DNA of 14,715 bases, taken from assembly GCA_964015995.1 (NCBI GenBank), contig CAXHFH010000059.1, positions 1 to 14,715 on the forward strand, in the 5' to 3' direction. This DNA comes from UBA1672 sp964015995. GTDB lineage: Bacteria; Pseudomonadota; Alphaproteobacteria; Micavibrionales; Micavibrionaceae. Positions 6,872 through 14,672 of this stretch are shown piece by piece (position 1 is the stretch's first letter; every line of letters begins with the position of its first letter). A program made the position numbers and the translations under genes. The notes below the pieces were generated by a model that did no database searches, was not told where the DNA came from, and saw only the letters and a program-made list of their open reading frames with translations.

Positions 6872-8533
6872 CTAGTTTTTTTCAATCTTATTCACGAAAC
6901 GATTGGTCATAGGATAACGGCGATCACGACCAAAAGCTCTAAATGATATGCGCGTACCTGGCGCGGCTTGAAAACGCTTATATTCCGTGTTTTTCAAAAG
7001 GCGTGCTACTTTTTCGATCACTTGAGGGTGTTCAAGGCATTTTTGGCGCATCTCTTGAAGCACTTTGGGCGCAGAATCCCAATTCACATTGTCATATTCG
7101 ATCAAAAGACGAAGAATATTATCCAAAAGATCATAAGGCGGCAGGCTGTCTTGATCTGTTTGGTCTTCGCGCAATTCAGCGGATGGAGCTTTGGTTATTA
7201 TACGCTCTGGTATGACTTCGCCTTTTTCATTGCGCCAAGCCGCCAGTTTGTACACGTCAGTCTTATAGACGTCTTTCAATGCGTTAAAACCACCATTCAT
7301 ATCGCCGTATAATGTACAATATCCAACGGCCATTTCACTTTTATTGCCTGTCGTTAAAACCATCTCACCGCTGGCATTGGACAATGCCATTAATATCGTG
7401 CCACGGATACGGCTTTGCGTATTTTCATGTGCGATACCATTCAAATCAGGAATCGTATTCTCAAAACTTTTGACAGCACCTTCAATGGAGATTATTTCAT
7501 ACCGCACACCCAGAAGTTCTGCGCATTGCTTTGCATCGTCTAGGCTATTGCTAGATGTGAATTCGGATGGCATCATGACGCAGCGCACATGATCTGCACC
7601 CAAAGCGTCTACGGCAATCGCTGCGCTCAGGGCGCTATCTATACCGCCGGATAAGCCGATGACAACGTCCTTAAAGCCATTTTTACGCACGTAATCCCGT
7701 ACGCCAGTTGTCAATGCGCTATAGGTTAGGTTTTGCGTGTCTTTGGTTGGAAGCGGTGTTGCTCCATCCTTTACCTCAATGTTCTTTTGTCCGATTTTTC
7801 CCGAAATTGTAATATTCATTACGTTTTCATCAAAAGCAGGGGCGCTGTGCTTGATTTTTCTATCTTTGGTCATGATGAAAGATCGGCCATCAAAGACCAA
7901 ATCATCTTGGCCGCCCACCATATTCAGATAGATTAAATCCAGATCAGTTTCTAAAATGCATTCTTGGGCAACGGATCTGCGTTCATCATCTTGATAAACA
8001 TGAAAAGGACTGCCGTTAATGGCGATAAGAATTTCTGCACCACAGTTTTTCAAATGACGCGGCACATCAACATGCCAGACATCTTCGCAGATCATAATGC
8101 CCAGTTTGTGCCCTCTAAAATTGATTGGTGACGGTAAGGGGCCGCTTGCAAATGTTCTTGGTTCATCAAAAACATAGTTATTGGGCAATTTGTGTTTATA
8201 GAGGATGTCTTCTATCTCACCCTTTCGAATAAGTAGCGCAGCATTATAAAGCGTGGTGTTTTCAGTCCATACGGTAGGTATGAGCGCCCCAGAGTCAAAG
8301 TCTTTACTTAAATCACAAATCTCTTGGACTTTGTGGTCTAAAGATTTGATAAAAGATGCGTTTAAAACAAGGTCTTCCGGCGGATATCCGCACAAGAACA
8401 ACTCAGGGAAGATAACCAGATCTGTCTCTTTATCATGTTCTTGCCAGACATCAAGCATCCTAGACGCATTGCCGTCTATATCACCTACAACCGGATTAAG
8501 TTGTGCCAGAGTTAGCCTGAGGTCGTTGCTCAT
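6872..8533 (-). CDS. nadE: Glutamine-dependent NAD(+) synthetase
   Basis: Last step of NAD biosynthesis: ATP-dependent amidation of nicotinate adenine dinucleotide, using ammonia released from glutamine. The 553-residue protein has two domains. The N-terminal nitrilase-type glutaminase (about 1-265) shows its Glu-Lys-Cys triad at E44 (FPELFLCGYPPEDL), K113 (YKHKLPNNYVFDE) and C149 (IMICEDVW). The C-terminal synthetase carries the PP-loop SGGIDS at 295-300, followed by the TTGNKSEMAVGYCTLYGD segment typical of NadE. Glutamine dependence is therefore direct from the sequence. The ATG begins 2 nt after the stop of the upstream DAHP synthase gene, so translation is probably coupled. An A-rich GGAATAAGA site overlaps the end of that gene. 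Confidence 0.97.
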   Translation of the reverse strand: MSNDLRLTLAQLNPVVGDIDGNASRMLDVWQEHDKETDLVIFPELFLCGYPPEDLVLNASFIKSLDHKVQEICDLSKDFDSGALIPTVWTENTTLYNAALLIRKGEIEDILYKHKLPNNYVFDEPRTFASGPLPSPINFRGHKLGIMICEDVWHVDVPRHLKNCGAEILIAINGSPFHVYQDDERRSVAQECILETDLDLIYLNMVGGQDDLVFDGRSFIMTKDRKIKHSAPAFDENVMNITISGKIGQKNIEVKDGATPLPTKDTQNLTYSALTTGVRDYVRKNGFKDVVIGLSGGIDSALSAAIAVDALGADHVRCVMMPSEFTSSNSLDDAKQCAELLGVRYEIISIEGAVKSFENTIPDLNGIAHENTQSRIRGTILMALSNASGEMVLTTGNKSEMAVGYCTLYGDMNGGFNALKDVYKTDVYKLAAWRNEKGEVIPERIITKAPSAELREDQTDQDSLPPYDLLDNILRLLIEYDNVNWDSAPKVLQEMRQKCLEHPQVIEKVARLLKNTEYKRFQAAPGTRISFRAFGRDRRYPMTNRFVNKIEKN

Positions 8534-8535
8534 TC

Positions 8536-9930
8536 TTATTCCGCCGCGCTTAAATCCTGAAAACTGGATTCGATATCATCTTTACGAATGCCCTTTAGCT
8601 CATCTGAAATCAGAAATGCTAGCTCAAGTGCTTGGTTAGCATTCATACGTGGATCGCAATGTGTGTGATAACGGCTAGATAAGTCTTCATCCGCAATCGC
8701 ATCCGCGCCGCCGACACATTCGGTAACGTCTTGTCCCGTCATTTCAATGTGAATACCACCAGGGTGCGTGCCCTCAGTTTTATGAACTTCAAAGAACCCG
8801 CGAACCTCGCCCAAAATATAATCAAATGGACGTGTTTTGTAACCGGATGATGATTTAATCGTATTACCATGCATTGGGTCACATGACCATACGACGCTGC
8901 GGCCTTCTTGTTTAACGGCACGTACAAGTGGCGTGAGCTTTTCTTCCACCTGTTTATGTCCCATACGCGCAATCAGTGTCAGGCGCCCCGGGATATTATC
9001 AGGGTTTAGGGCATCAATCAGGCGCAAAAGTTCGTCCGTACTAAGGTCGGGGGAGCATTTTAAGCCAAGCGGGTTTTTAATGCCGCGCACAAATTCGATC
9101 TGCGCGTTGTCTAATTGGTGCGTGCGTGCGCCAACCCAAAGCATATGCGCGGACGTATCATACCAGTCACCTGTTAAACTGTCTGTGCGGGTCAAAGCCT
9201 CTTCATAAGGAAGCAACAAAGCTTCGTGAGATGTGTAAAACTCTGTTTCTTTGAGAGCAGGGACGTTGTCAGGAGTAATACCGCAAGCTTCCATGAAGCG
9301 TAGTGAATCACTGATGCGGTTGGCGAGGTCTTGATAACGCTCTCCAAGAGGACTGTTGGCGACGAAACCAAGGTTCCACTGATTGACCTTATTAAGGTTT
9401 GCATATCCACCTGAGGCAAAAGCACGCAACAAGTTTAGCGTAGATGCCGCTTGATGGTAGGCGTCTACCATGCGTTTTGGGTCCGGCTCTCTTCCCTCTG
9501 CGGTAAATTCAAGCGCGTTAATGTTGTCACCACGATAACTTGGCAAGGTAACGTCACCTTGTGTTTCTGTATCGCTGGAACGTGGTTTTGCGAATTGTCC
9601 TGCCATACGGCCAACCTTAATGATTGGCAAAGAGCCGGCATAAGTCATCACAACGGCCATTTGAAGAAGGGCGCGGAATGTATCACGGATTTTATTGGCG
9701 TTAAATTCTGCGAAGCTCTCGGCGCAATCACCGCCCTGAAGAAGGAAGGCCTTACCTTCTGCTGCGAGGCCAAGACGTGCCTGTAGGTTACGCGCCTCAC
9801 CTGCAAAAACAAGCGGTGGCATGTTGCGTAGATCATCCTCAGTACTTTGAAGTAATACAGAATCCTTATATTTCGGAAGTTGTAGCGCCGGTTTTTCTCT
9901 CCAGCTATTTGGTGTCCATTGTTTTGACAT
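8536..9930 (-). CDS. aroG: Class II 3-deoxy-7-phosphoheptulonate (DAHP) synthase
   Basis: Condenses phosphoenolpyruvate with erythrose 4-phosphate, the first committed step of aromatic amino acid (shikimate) biosynthesis. The 464-residue protein is of the class II (plant/mycobacterial/alphaproteobacterial) type, unrelated in sequence to E. coli AroFGH. The likely metal ligands are C69 (LLQGGDCAESF), H354 (DPMHGNT), E396 (GGIHIEMTG) and D426 (THCDPRMN). Their spacing, 285-42-30, is nearly that of the M. tuberculosis enzyme (282-42-30). The substrate-binding KVGRMAGQFAKPRS lies at 105-118. The protein is the short core form without a long N-terminal regulatory extension, so feedback control cannot be inferred. 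It is the first gene of the minus-strand run DAHP synthase-nadE-gltX. The symbol varies between genomes (aroF/aroG/aroH); the class assignment is secure. Confidence 0.96.
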   Translation of the reverse strand: MSKQWTPNSWREKPALQLPKYKDSVLLQSTEDDLRNMPPLVFAGEARNLQARLGLAAEGKAFLLQGGDCAESFAEFNANKIRDTFRALLQMAVVMTYAGSLPIIKVGRMAGQFAKPRSSDTETQGDVTLPSYRGDNINALEFTAEGREPDPKRMVDAYHQAASTLNLLRAFASGGYANLNKVNQWNLGFVANSPLGERYQDLANRISDSLRFMEACGITPDNVPALKETEFYTSHEALLLPYEEALTRTDSLTGDWYDTSAHMLWVGARTHQLDNAQIEFVRGIKNPLGLKCSPDLSTDELLRLIDALNPDNIPGRLTLIARMGHKQVEEKLTPLVRAVKQEGRSVVWSCDPMHGNTIKSSSGYKTRPFDYILGEVRGFFEVHKTEGTHPGGIHIEMTGQDVTECVGGADAIADEDLSSRYHTHCDPRMNANQALELAFLISDELKGIRKDDIESSFQDLSAAE

Positions 9931-9974
9931 TTACATTACCAATTCTTAAGCATAATAATATATATTGAACAAAG

Positions 9975-10003
9975 GTTATGCCCCAAAGTGTGCCGATAAT
10001 CAA
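9975..10003 (-). promoter_or_regulatory. Candidate promoter of the DAHP synthase operon
   Basis: Read on the - strand, TTGATT (10003-9998) and CATAAC (9980-9975) are 17 bp apart, each matching four of six consensus bases. Another AT-rich -10-like stretch (TATATATT, about 9950-9957) lies nearer the gene, so the assignment is uncertain. Confidence 0.3.
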
Positions 10004-10020
10004 ATGTAAACGCATCTAGA

Positions 10021-10051
10021 CTATATATAGAAATTTTTTACTGGACGTCCA
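10021..10051. promoter_or_regulatory. Two 10-bp palindromes in the divergent intergenic region
   Basis: The 191-bp gap between the divergent DAHP synthase and HD-protein genes holds two perfect 10-bp palindromes: CTATATATAG (10021-10030) and TGGACGTCCA (10042-10051). The second, with its ACGT core, stands out from the A+T-rich surroundings. A TATACT box (10089-10094), 27 nt before the HD-protein start, could be that gene's -10, but no convincing -35 is visible. The palindromes lie upstream of it and could be operators for either gene. The role is inferred. Confidence 0.35.
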
Positions 10052-10121
10052 TGCAATCGTATGTGAAATACTATGCAGTGAATAATGTTATACTGAGACA
10101 AGAAAAAAAGTAATTTTATTT

Positions 10122-11201
10122 ATGAGTTTTAAAGAACCATACGTTCCGGCAGACGTCTTTTATTACATCAGGACGCTTGCGCCCGAAACTTCGTGGGCGT
10201 TTTATGATAAGTTCTTGAAAACACGAGATAAAGTTCTTCAGACATTCCCGCAAGATTGTATTAAGGTAACTAAAGCACTTGATAACATATTTTCATCTTT
10301 CGATGACGTAAGCCAGAATACAGAAAAAACAGCGAGCCTAATTACTGCGTGGCATGATGGTAAAAATTGTTTTTCCACAACATCTTTGGTTGCATATGCG
10401 ATTAGTAAACTTGATCCGGAAAATAAATTAAGTGCAGAGCAGAAAGACGCAATGTTTGTTGCTGGCGTTTTGGCGGATATACCTAATGATTTGCCGTATC
10501 ATAACAGTCTACATTACCGGAAGGTCTTGTTGCATGTTATTCGGATGATTGTTGCTCATAATTATATTTTTGATGGTAGCGAAAATGTCCTTAATTTAAA
10601 TTCGATTGTTAAGTTGGTTATAGCAGCGTGCATCCATGATTTAGGGCACCAGGGATCGAGCAATATTATTGATCGTAAATATCATATGGCCATGACGGAA
10701 AAGCGTTCGTTTTCTATGGCAGAGCCTTATTTAAAATCGGCCGGTCTTGCAGATGATATTTTGTCTGATATTCGTACGATGATAATTACGACAGATGTTT
10801 CACCTTTTGGTGACCCTATTAGCCCTGTTAATCAAATGCGCAGCGCGTATGAATATCATTTCGGTATGGGTGCGGAGGAAGATGATCTCGAATTTTCTGA
10901 CGAATTAAAGCCTTTAATAGAAAATGATAGATTATGTTTGCTGTGTATGATGCTGCATGAAGCGGATATTATGAATTCGGCTGGTATTAGTTACGATATG
11001 ATGCGCACGGAATCTGTTGCCATTAGTAAAGAAGCCGGTGAAGATCGGGCCTATCCCGAAGATGCATTGTTGTTTTTAAATAAGATATGCAAAAATGTTA
11101 TGCTTTCTGACGCGGCATCGTATCTTGCAGATGCAAATCTTGATGTAATTCTTAATACGGTTATGAAAGATTACAAAGACGGTAACAAAACCTATAGCTG
11201 A
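10122..11201 (+). CDS. HD-superfamily phosphohydrolase resembling class I cyclic-nucleotide phosphodiesterases
   Basis: A 359-residue soluble protein. An N-terminal ~110-residue helical region of unknown role precedes a catalytic domain with the ligand order of class I PDEs: Y126-H127-N128-x2-H131 (YHNSLH, as in mammalian PDE4), H172-D173-x2-H176-x-G178-x2-N181 (HDLGHQGSSN), and D282 in MLHEADIMNSAG. The spacing H131-H172 (41) and D173-D282 (109) is close to PDE4 (about 36 and 117). These residues should bind two metals and hydrolyse a phosphodiester, most likely a cyclic mononucleotide. The invariant purine-binding glutamine of eukaryotic PDEs is not evident near residues 310-325, so the substrate is open. 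No signal peptide, membrane segment or GAF domain is seen. The gene is monocistronic, starts with only a weak ribosome-binding site, and is A+T-rich (about 37% G+C in four sampled lines). Confidence 0.8.
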   Translation: MSFKEPYVPADVFYYIRTLAPETSWAFYDKFLKTRDKVLQTFPQDCIKVTKALDNIFSSFDDVSQNTEKTASLITAWHDGKNCFSTTSLVAYAISKLDPENKLSAEQKDAMFVAGVLADIPNDLPYHNSLHYRKVLLHVIRMIVAHNYIFDGSENVLNLNSIVKLVIAACIHDLGHQGSSNIIDRKYHMAMTEKRSFSMAEPYLKSAGLADDILSDIRTMIITTDVSPFGDPISPVNQMRSAYEYHFGMGAEEDDLEFSDELKPLIENDRLCLLCMMLHEADIMNSAGISYDMMRTESVAISKEAGEDRAYPEDALLFLNKICKNVMLSDAASYLADANLDVILNTVMKDYKDGNKTYS

Positions 11202-11202
11202 T

Positions 11203-12072
11203 CTACTTTTCTTTCCAACGGCGATGAAGCCAGATCCATTGCTCCGGGCGTTCTTTAATCCATGTTTCCAGTAAAGTATGTGCGTCTTTGATGACACGCT
11301 CAACGGGAAGAGGTTCATCATTGTCATCGAACAAATTTAAAGGCGGGTAGGGTGTCAGTTTAAATTCACACCCTTTTAAGCGTTCGTTTTTGACAGGTAC
11401 GAGTGGGCATTTATATTTCTGGCAAAGCTGTACGAAAATAGGGTTGGTCATTGCAGCGTGAGAAAAGAAAGGAACTTCAACGCCCTCGTTATATTTTTGA
11501 TCAACTAGAATACCAATCGACCCACCGTTTTTAAGTGTTTGAAGAATGGCTTTTCCACTTTCACGTGATTTGGGGAAAGCTTCTAAACGGCCATTAAGTG
11601 TGCGCGTTTTATCTAATAACTTTGCTGTCCATGGGTTGTTAGGCGCGCGATACGTCAAAGAAATGGGTTTATTATATTGTGTTAAAAGTGCCGTGGAGTT
11701 TACTTCCCAATTCGCGATATGACCGCCAAAAAAAACGATAGGCTGTTCTGTGCTTAATAAAGTTTCAAGCCGCCGATTGTTTTGTATTGTTGTGTGCTCT
11801 TTGCTAATCACTTCTAAGTGTGGATATTCCGCAATAACGCGTCCTATATTATCCCACATGCCGACGATAATACGATCTTGCTCTTCTTTTGTTTTTTCGG
11901 GGAGGGCGCGCGCAATATTACGTCGTGCTTTACGGCTTGCTGCTAATTTTGGGCCAATACTCCGCCCTAACCATCCACCTACAGCAGATGCTTTTTGAGG
12001 TTGTAGAGTACGAAAGAATGCAAATAAGATATGCAGTAACAATCCCTCAATTAAATATCGAATTTTTTTCAT
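11203..12072 (-). CDS. lpxL: Lipid A late acyltransferase, LpxL/HtrB family
   Basis: Inner-membrane enzyme that adds a secondary acyl chain to Kdo2-lipid IVA, using acyl-ACP. The 289-residue protein has one N-terminal hydrophobic segment (about 8-22) as membrane anchor. The catalytic HX4E motif is at H118-E123 (GGHIANWE). A conserved LTYRAPNNPW segment follows at 139-148 and the basic end WIWLHRRWKEK is typical. The length is near the ~290-310 usual for the family. LpxL and LpxM types cannot be separated by eye, so the chain position is uncertain and lpxL is a family-level symbol. The ATG comes 1 nt after the lpxK stop, implying translational coupling as third gene of waaA-lpxK-lpxL. Its stop is 1 nt from the stop of the convergent HD-protein gene, with no terminator between them. 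Confidence 0.92.
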   Translation of the reverse strand: MKKIRYLIEGLLLHILFAFFRTLQPQKASAVGGWLGRSIGPKLAASRKARRNIARALPEKTKEEQDRIIVGMWDNIGRVIAEYPHLEVISKEHTTIQNNRRLETLLSTEQPIVFFGGHIANWEVNSTALLTQYNKPISLTYRAPNNPWTAKLLDKTRTLNGRLEAFPKSRESGKAILQTLKNGGSIGILVDQKYNEGVEVPFFSHAAMTNPIFVQLCQKYKCPLVPVKNERLKGCEFKLTPYPPLNLFDDNDEPLPVERVIKDAHTLLETWIKERPEQWIWLHRRWKEK

Positions 12073-12073
12073 C

Positions 12074-13081
12074 TTATGGTTCTTTAAACTCTTTCAGTTT
12101 ATCACTTAAAAACTGATATATTTCTTCTTCATTATCCCACACCAAAGTTACGGGTAGTGTTTTAATGTCCTGCTGTACGTTTTGCGGCAGGCGTACGTAA
12201 TCTTTTTCTGTAGTGATAAGCTGCGCACTCCTATCATTAGCCAGAGTTTTAAGGGTTTCAATTTCATGATCAGTAAATGCGTGGTGATCTGAAAAGGATT
12301 TACTCTCAATGACGTTATATCCAGATTTTTCAAGCGTATCAAAAAATTTCTGAGGGTATGCAATGCCACTAAACGCGATGTAATTTTGCCCCTTGCCGGG
12401 CTTTACGCCTTGTGATGGCTTAATCTCTGCACGAAACATGGGGATGTGCTCTGGTATTTTATCTTTTATATCACGCTCATCTTGCCCAATCATGATAATC
12501 GCATCACACCGCAGGATCGCGGTGTCGATAGGCTCACGCAGAGGGCCTGCCGGAATAGTCTTTTCATTTCCAAGCCCCATCTTTCCATTGATGACGATAA
12601 AGGACACTGATTTAGATAAGGACTGATTTTGAAGCCCATCATCCATAATGATGCAATCACCACCAAGCTCTTGCACTAATTGTGAACCACGATAACGGTT
12701 CACAGAAACTATTGTATTTGAATGACTTGCGAGTAATAAAGGTTCATCGCCAACGGTCTTTGCGTCTTCATGAACCTCAATGCGTCTGGGGCCCGGTTCA
12801 GTGCCACCATATCCACGGGTTAAGAAGAAAGGGGCATCAAATAAGTTTCTTTCTTTAATGATCCTATTGATGGCGATACTAACAGGTGTTTTTCCGCTAC
12901 CACCCACTGTGACATTTCCAATACATATAACAGGAATATCGACAGAGTTAGATTGGGTAGTTCGAAGATTAATGCGGTGTCCGTATTGATATAAGAGACT
13001 TATCGGAGCCATAAAATATTCTATAACAGAAGGTGATGAACCTTTTGATCTATACCAAAAATCAGGCGTTTTCAGAGGCAT
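12074..13081 (-). CDS. lpxK: Tetraacyldisaccharide 4'-kinase
   Basis: Phosphorylates the 4'-position of the lipid A disaccharide precursor to give lipid IVA, at the cytoplasmic face of the inner membrane. The 335-residue protein has a P-loop, GNVTVGGSGKT (residues 55-65), with the GNxTVGGxGKTP signature of LpxK. GDEP (111-114) and MDDGLQN (from 146), both conserved in the family, follow, then LREP and the C-terminal FSDHHAFTDHEI and TTEKDYVRL segments. A TTG six codons upstream (13099) extends the frame, but the ATG at 13081 is preferred. It overlaps the end of waaA by 20 nt and is followed after 1 nt by the acyltransferase, so the three genes form one coupled unit. Confidence 0.96.
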   Translation of the reverse strand: MPLKTPDFWYRSKGSSPSVIEYFMAPISLLYQYGHRINLRTTQSNSVDIPVICIGNVTVGGSGKTPVSIAINRIIKERNLFDAPFFLTRGYGGTEPGPRRIEVHEDAKTVGDEPLLLASHSNTIVSVNRYRGSQLVQELGGDCIIMDDGLQNQSLSKSVSFIVINGKMGLGNEKTIPAGPLREPIDTAILRCDAIIMIGQDERDIKDKIPEHIPMFRAEIKPSQGVKPGKGQNYIAFSGIAYPQKFFDTLEKSGYNVIESKSFSDHHAFTDHEIETLKTLANDRSAQLITTEKDYVRLPQNVQQDIKTLPVTLVWDNEEEIYQFLSDKLKEFKEP

Positions 13082-14393
13082 TTTTTTTCGACTTCTCAAG
13101 CGGTTGTCTTACGCTGTTATTGTGCAACACTCTAAGAATAGGTTCAATTTCTTTCATCACAATATCAATGACGCCTGATTTTTGATTTGAAAAAGTCTGA
13201 CCATTCTTTTGCAATGCGCTTAGTTTTAAGTCATCACTGAATAATGATTTCAATTCTGAATATAGTGTATCTGAACTGTTGACCCGAATGGCAGCCTTGG
13301 CTTGATGCATTTCGTCATAAATTTTCTGCAAGTTTTGTACATGTTCTCCGTATAGTACACCGCTTCCAAGTTGTGCTGATTCTATGGGATTGTGTCCGCC
13401 GCCGCCATCATTGCTGAGGGAGCGTCCGATACAGCTGATGGGGGAGAGTTTATAAAATAGGCCAAGTTCTCCGAGTGTGTCGGCAATATATACATCATCA
13501 TCAGGTTTTGGCAGCTTTTTTTCCGGCCCTCGATATGTTGTTTTTAAATTATATGCGGCGCATTTGCTTTTGATCTCATCACGCCGATCAGGATGACGAG
13601 GGACAATGATTGTCAGCAAATCAGGATAAGATTCCTTTAATTTCTTATGTATCTCATGGGCTATCTGCTCCTCACCATCATGGGTACTCGCGTAAAGCCA
13701 TATTGTTTTGTTTTTACATGCTTGATTTAAATTTTCTAAGTCGTTCTCATCATAGTTCAGTGGCTGTGCACTGTGTTTTAAATTATCTGTCGTGATGACG
13801 TGCTGCGCACCGAGTGTCTTAAAGCAATCTTTATCAGTGTCGGTTTGACAAAGAATTTTACTAAAGCCGCTGAGCGTTGCTTTTGCCAAAGATGAAATGC
13901 GTTGCCATGCTTTAAATGATTTAGGTGACATACGCGCATTAATCAGCGCAGCGGGAATATTTCGTTTTTTTATTTGGTGAAGCATATTGGGCCACAACTC
14001 TGATTCCATCCAAAGAATTGCATCAGGCTGCCAGTGATCTAAAAAATCTCTAACCCATTTTGGGTGATCCAAAGGGTAGAATTGATGGAATGCACCTTGG
14101 GGGAGGTTTTTGTCCATAAGTTTTGCGGAGGTTAATGTGCCCGTTGTAACAAGTATATGCGTATCAGGCTGATTTTTAAGAATATGGTTGATTAGTATAA
14201 GAGCAGATTGAGATTCGCCAACACTAGCGCCGTGTACCCATAGTAAAGATCCTTCGGGTTTAGATTGTGTGGTGATTCCTTTTTTCTCTCTGATACTGCG
14301 GAAAGATTCTTTGCCTTTTTTCAGCCGTCTATTTAATAAAACAGACAGCGGCAGAGCGCAGCTATAGGTTAAAAACTTGTATACTGCGTACAT
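13062..14393 (-). CDS. waaA: 3-deoxy-D-manno-octulosonate (Kdo) transferase
   Basis: GT30 glycosyltransferase that moves Kdo from CMP-Kdo onto lipid IVA. The 443-residue protein has an N-terminal hydrophobic anchor (about 4-21). The acceptor-domain motif WVHGASVGE ends in the catalytic base E60. Further family segments are ILWMESELWPNML (126-138) and ALINARMSPKSF (149-160). CMP-Kdo-binding motifs follow: YASTHDGEE (234-242), VPRHPDRRDEI (264-274) and GGGHNPIE (331-338). The number of Kdo residues added cannot be told from the sequence. It heads the run waaA-lpxK-lpxL and overlaps lpxK by 20 nt. The short Lys/Asn/Ser-rich tail (KSKKNASENA) is the part inside the overlap. The ATG is supported by an AAGGA site 6 nt upstream. 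Confidence 0.97.
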   Translation of the reverse strand: MYAVYKFLTYSCALPLSVLLNRRLKKGKESFRSIREKKGITTQSKPEGSLLWVHGASVGESQSALILINHILKNQPDTHILVTTGTLTSAKLMDKNLPQGAFHQFYPLDHPKWVRDFLDHWQPDAILWMESELWPNMLHQIKKRNIPAALINARMSPKSFKAWQRISSLAKATLSGFSKILCQTDTDKDCFKTLGAQHVITTDNLKHSAQPLNYDENDLENLNQACKNKTIWLYASTHDGEEQIAHEIHKKLKESYPDLLTIIVPRHPDRRDEIKSKCAAYNLKTTYRGPEKKLPKPDDDVYIADTLGELGLFYKLSPISCIGRSLSNDGGGGHNPIESAQLGSGVLYGEHVQNLQKIYDEMHQAKAAIRVNSSDTLYSELKSLFSDDLKLSALQKNGQTFSNQKSGVIDIVMKEIEPILRVLHNNSVRQPLEKSKKNASENA

Positions 14394-14399
14394 ATCAAA

Positions 14400-14404
14400 T
14401 CCTT
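14400..14404 (-). promoter_or_regulatory. Shine-Dalgarno site of waaA
   Basis: AAGGA on the - strand (14404-14400) is 6 nt before the waaA ATG. No clear promoter or terminator is seen in the 60-bp gap to the preceding gene, so waaA may be read through from it. Confidence 0.7.
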
Positions 14405-14453
14405 ATGGATATGAGCGTGAGATATGTGATGATATTTTTGTTGGTGGCTGGGT

Positions 14454-14672
14454 TTAACGACCGTAACAACCAGCACCAGGATCAGCTATACCAACAGCAA
14501 GGTCATCTCCACCACCTGGGTGGTAACGACAACCGGGTTGCAAGCATACATGCTCTTCATAGTCGTTGTTGTTGTATCCAGAGCGAACGACTTGAACCCC
14601 AGTAGGTACTGGCGCTCCAGTACAAGGACAATTAGCACCGGAACAATCTTGAGGCTCAACAAGGTTGTAATA
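14454..14672 (-). CDS. C-terminal 72 codons of a cysteine-rich protein of unknown function (truncated by adapter)
   Basis: I do not recognise this protein. The frame runs from the end of genomic sequence at 14672 to a TAA at 14456-14454, giving 72 residues with six cysteines (positions 10, 15, 17, 43, 48 and 69 of the fragment). They include a CSGANCPC cluster and a PGAGCYGR end. Gly, Pro, Asn and Asp are abundant and hydrophobic runs are absent, which suits an exported, disulfide-bonded domain, though a metal-binding role is also possible. The N-terminus, with any signal or prepilin sequence, lies off the contig. The frame can be extended into the adapter (giving VYKRQ or MYKRQ), but those residues are artificial. 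It is upstream of waaA on the same strand; no functional link is evident. Confidence 0.6.
   Translation of the reverse strand, partial: YYNLVEPQDCSGANCPCTGAPVPTGVQVVRSGYNNNDYEEHVCLQPGCRYHPGGGDDLAVGIADPGAGCYGR

Noticed and set aside
14405..14605. 66-codon plus-strand frame starting near the waaA promoter region
   Set aside because: It lies opposite the Cys-rich coding frame, has no ribosome-binding site, and its composition looks like a complement of the minus-strand gene.
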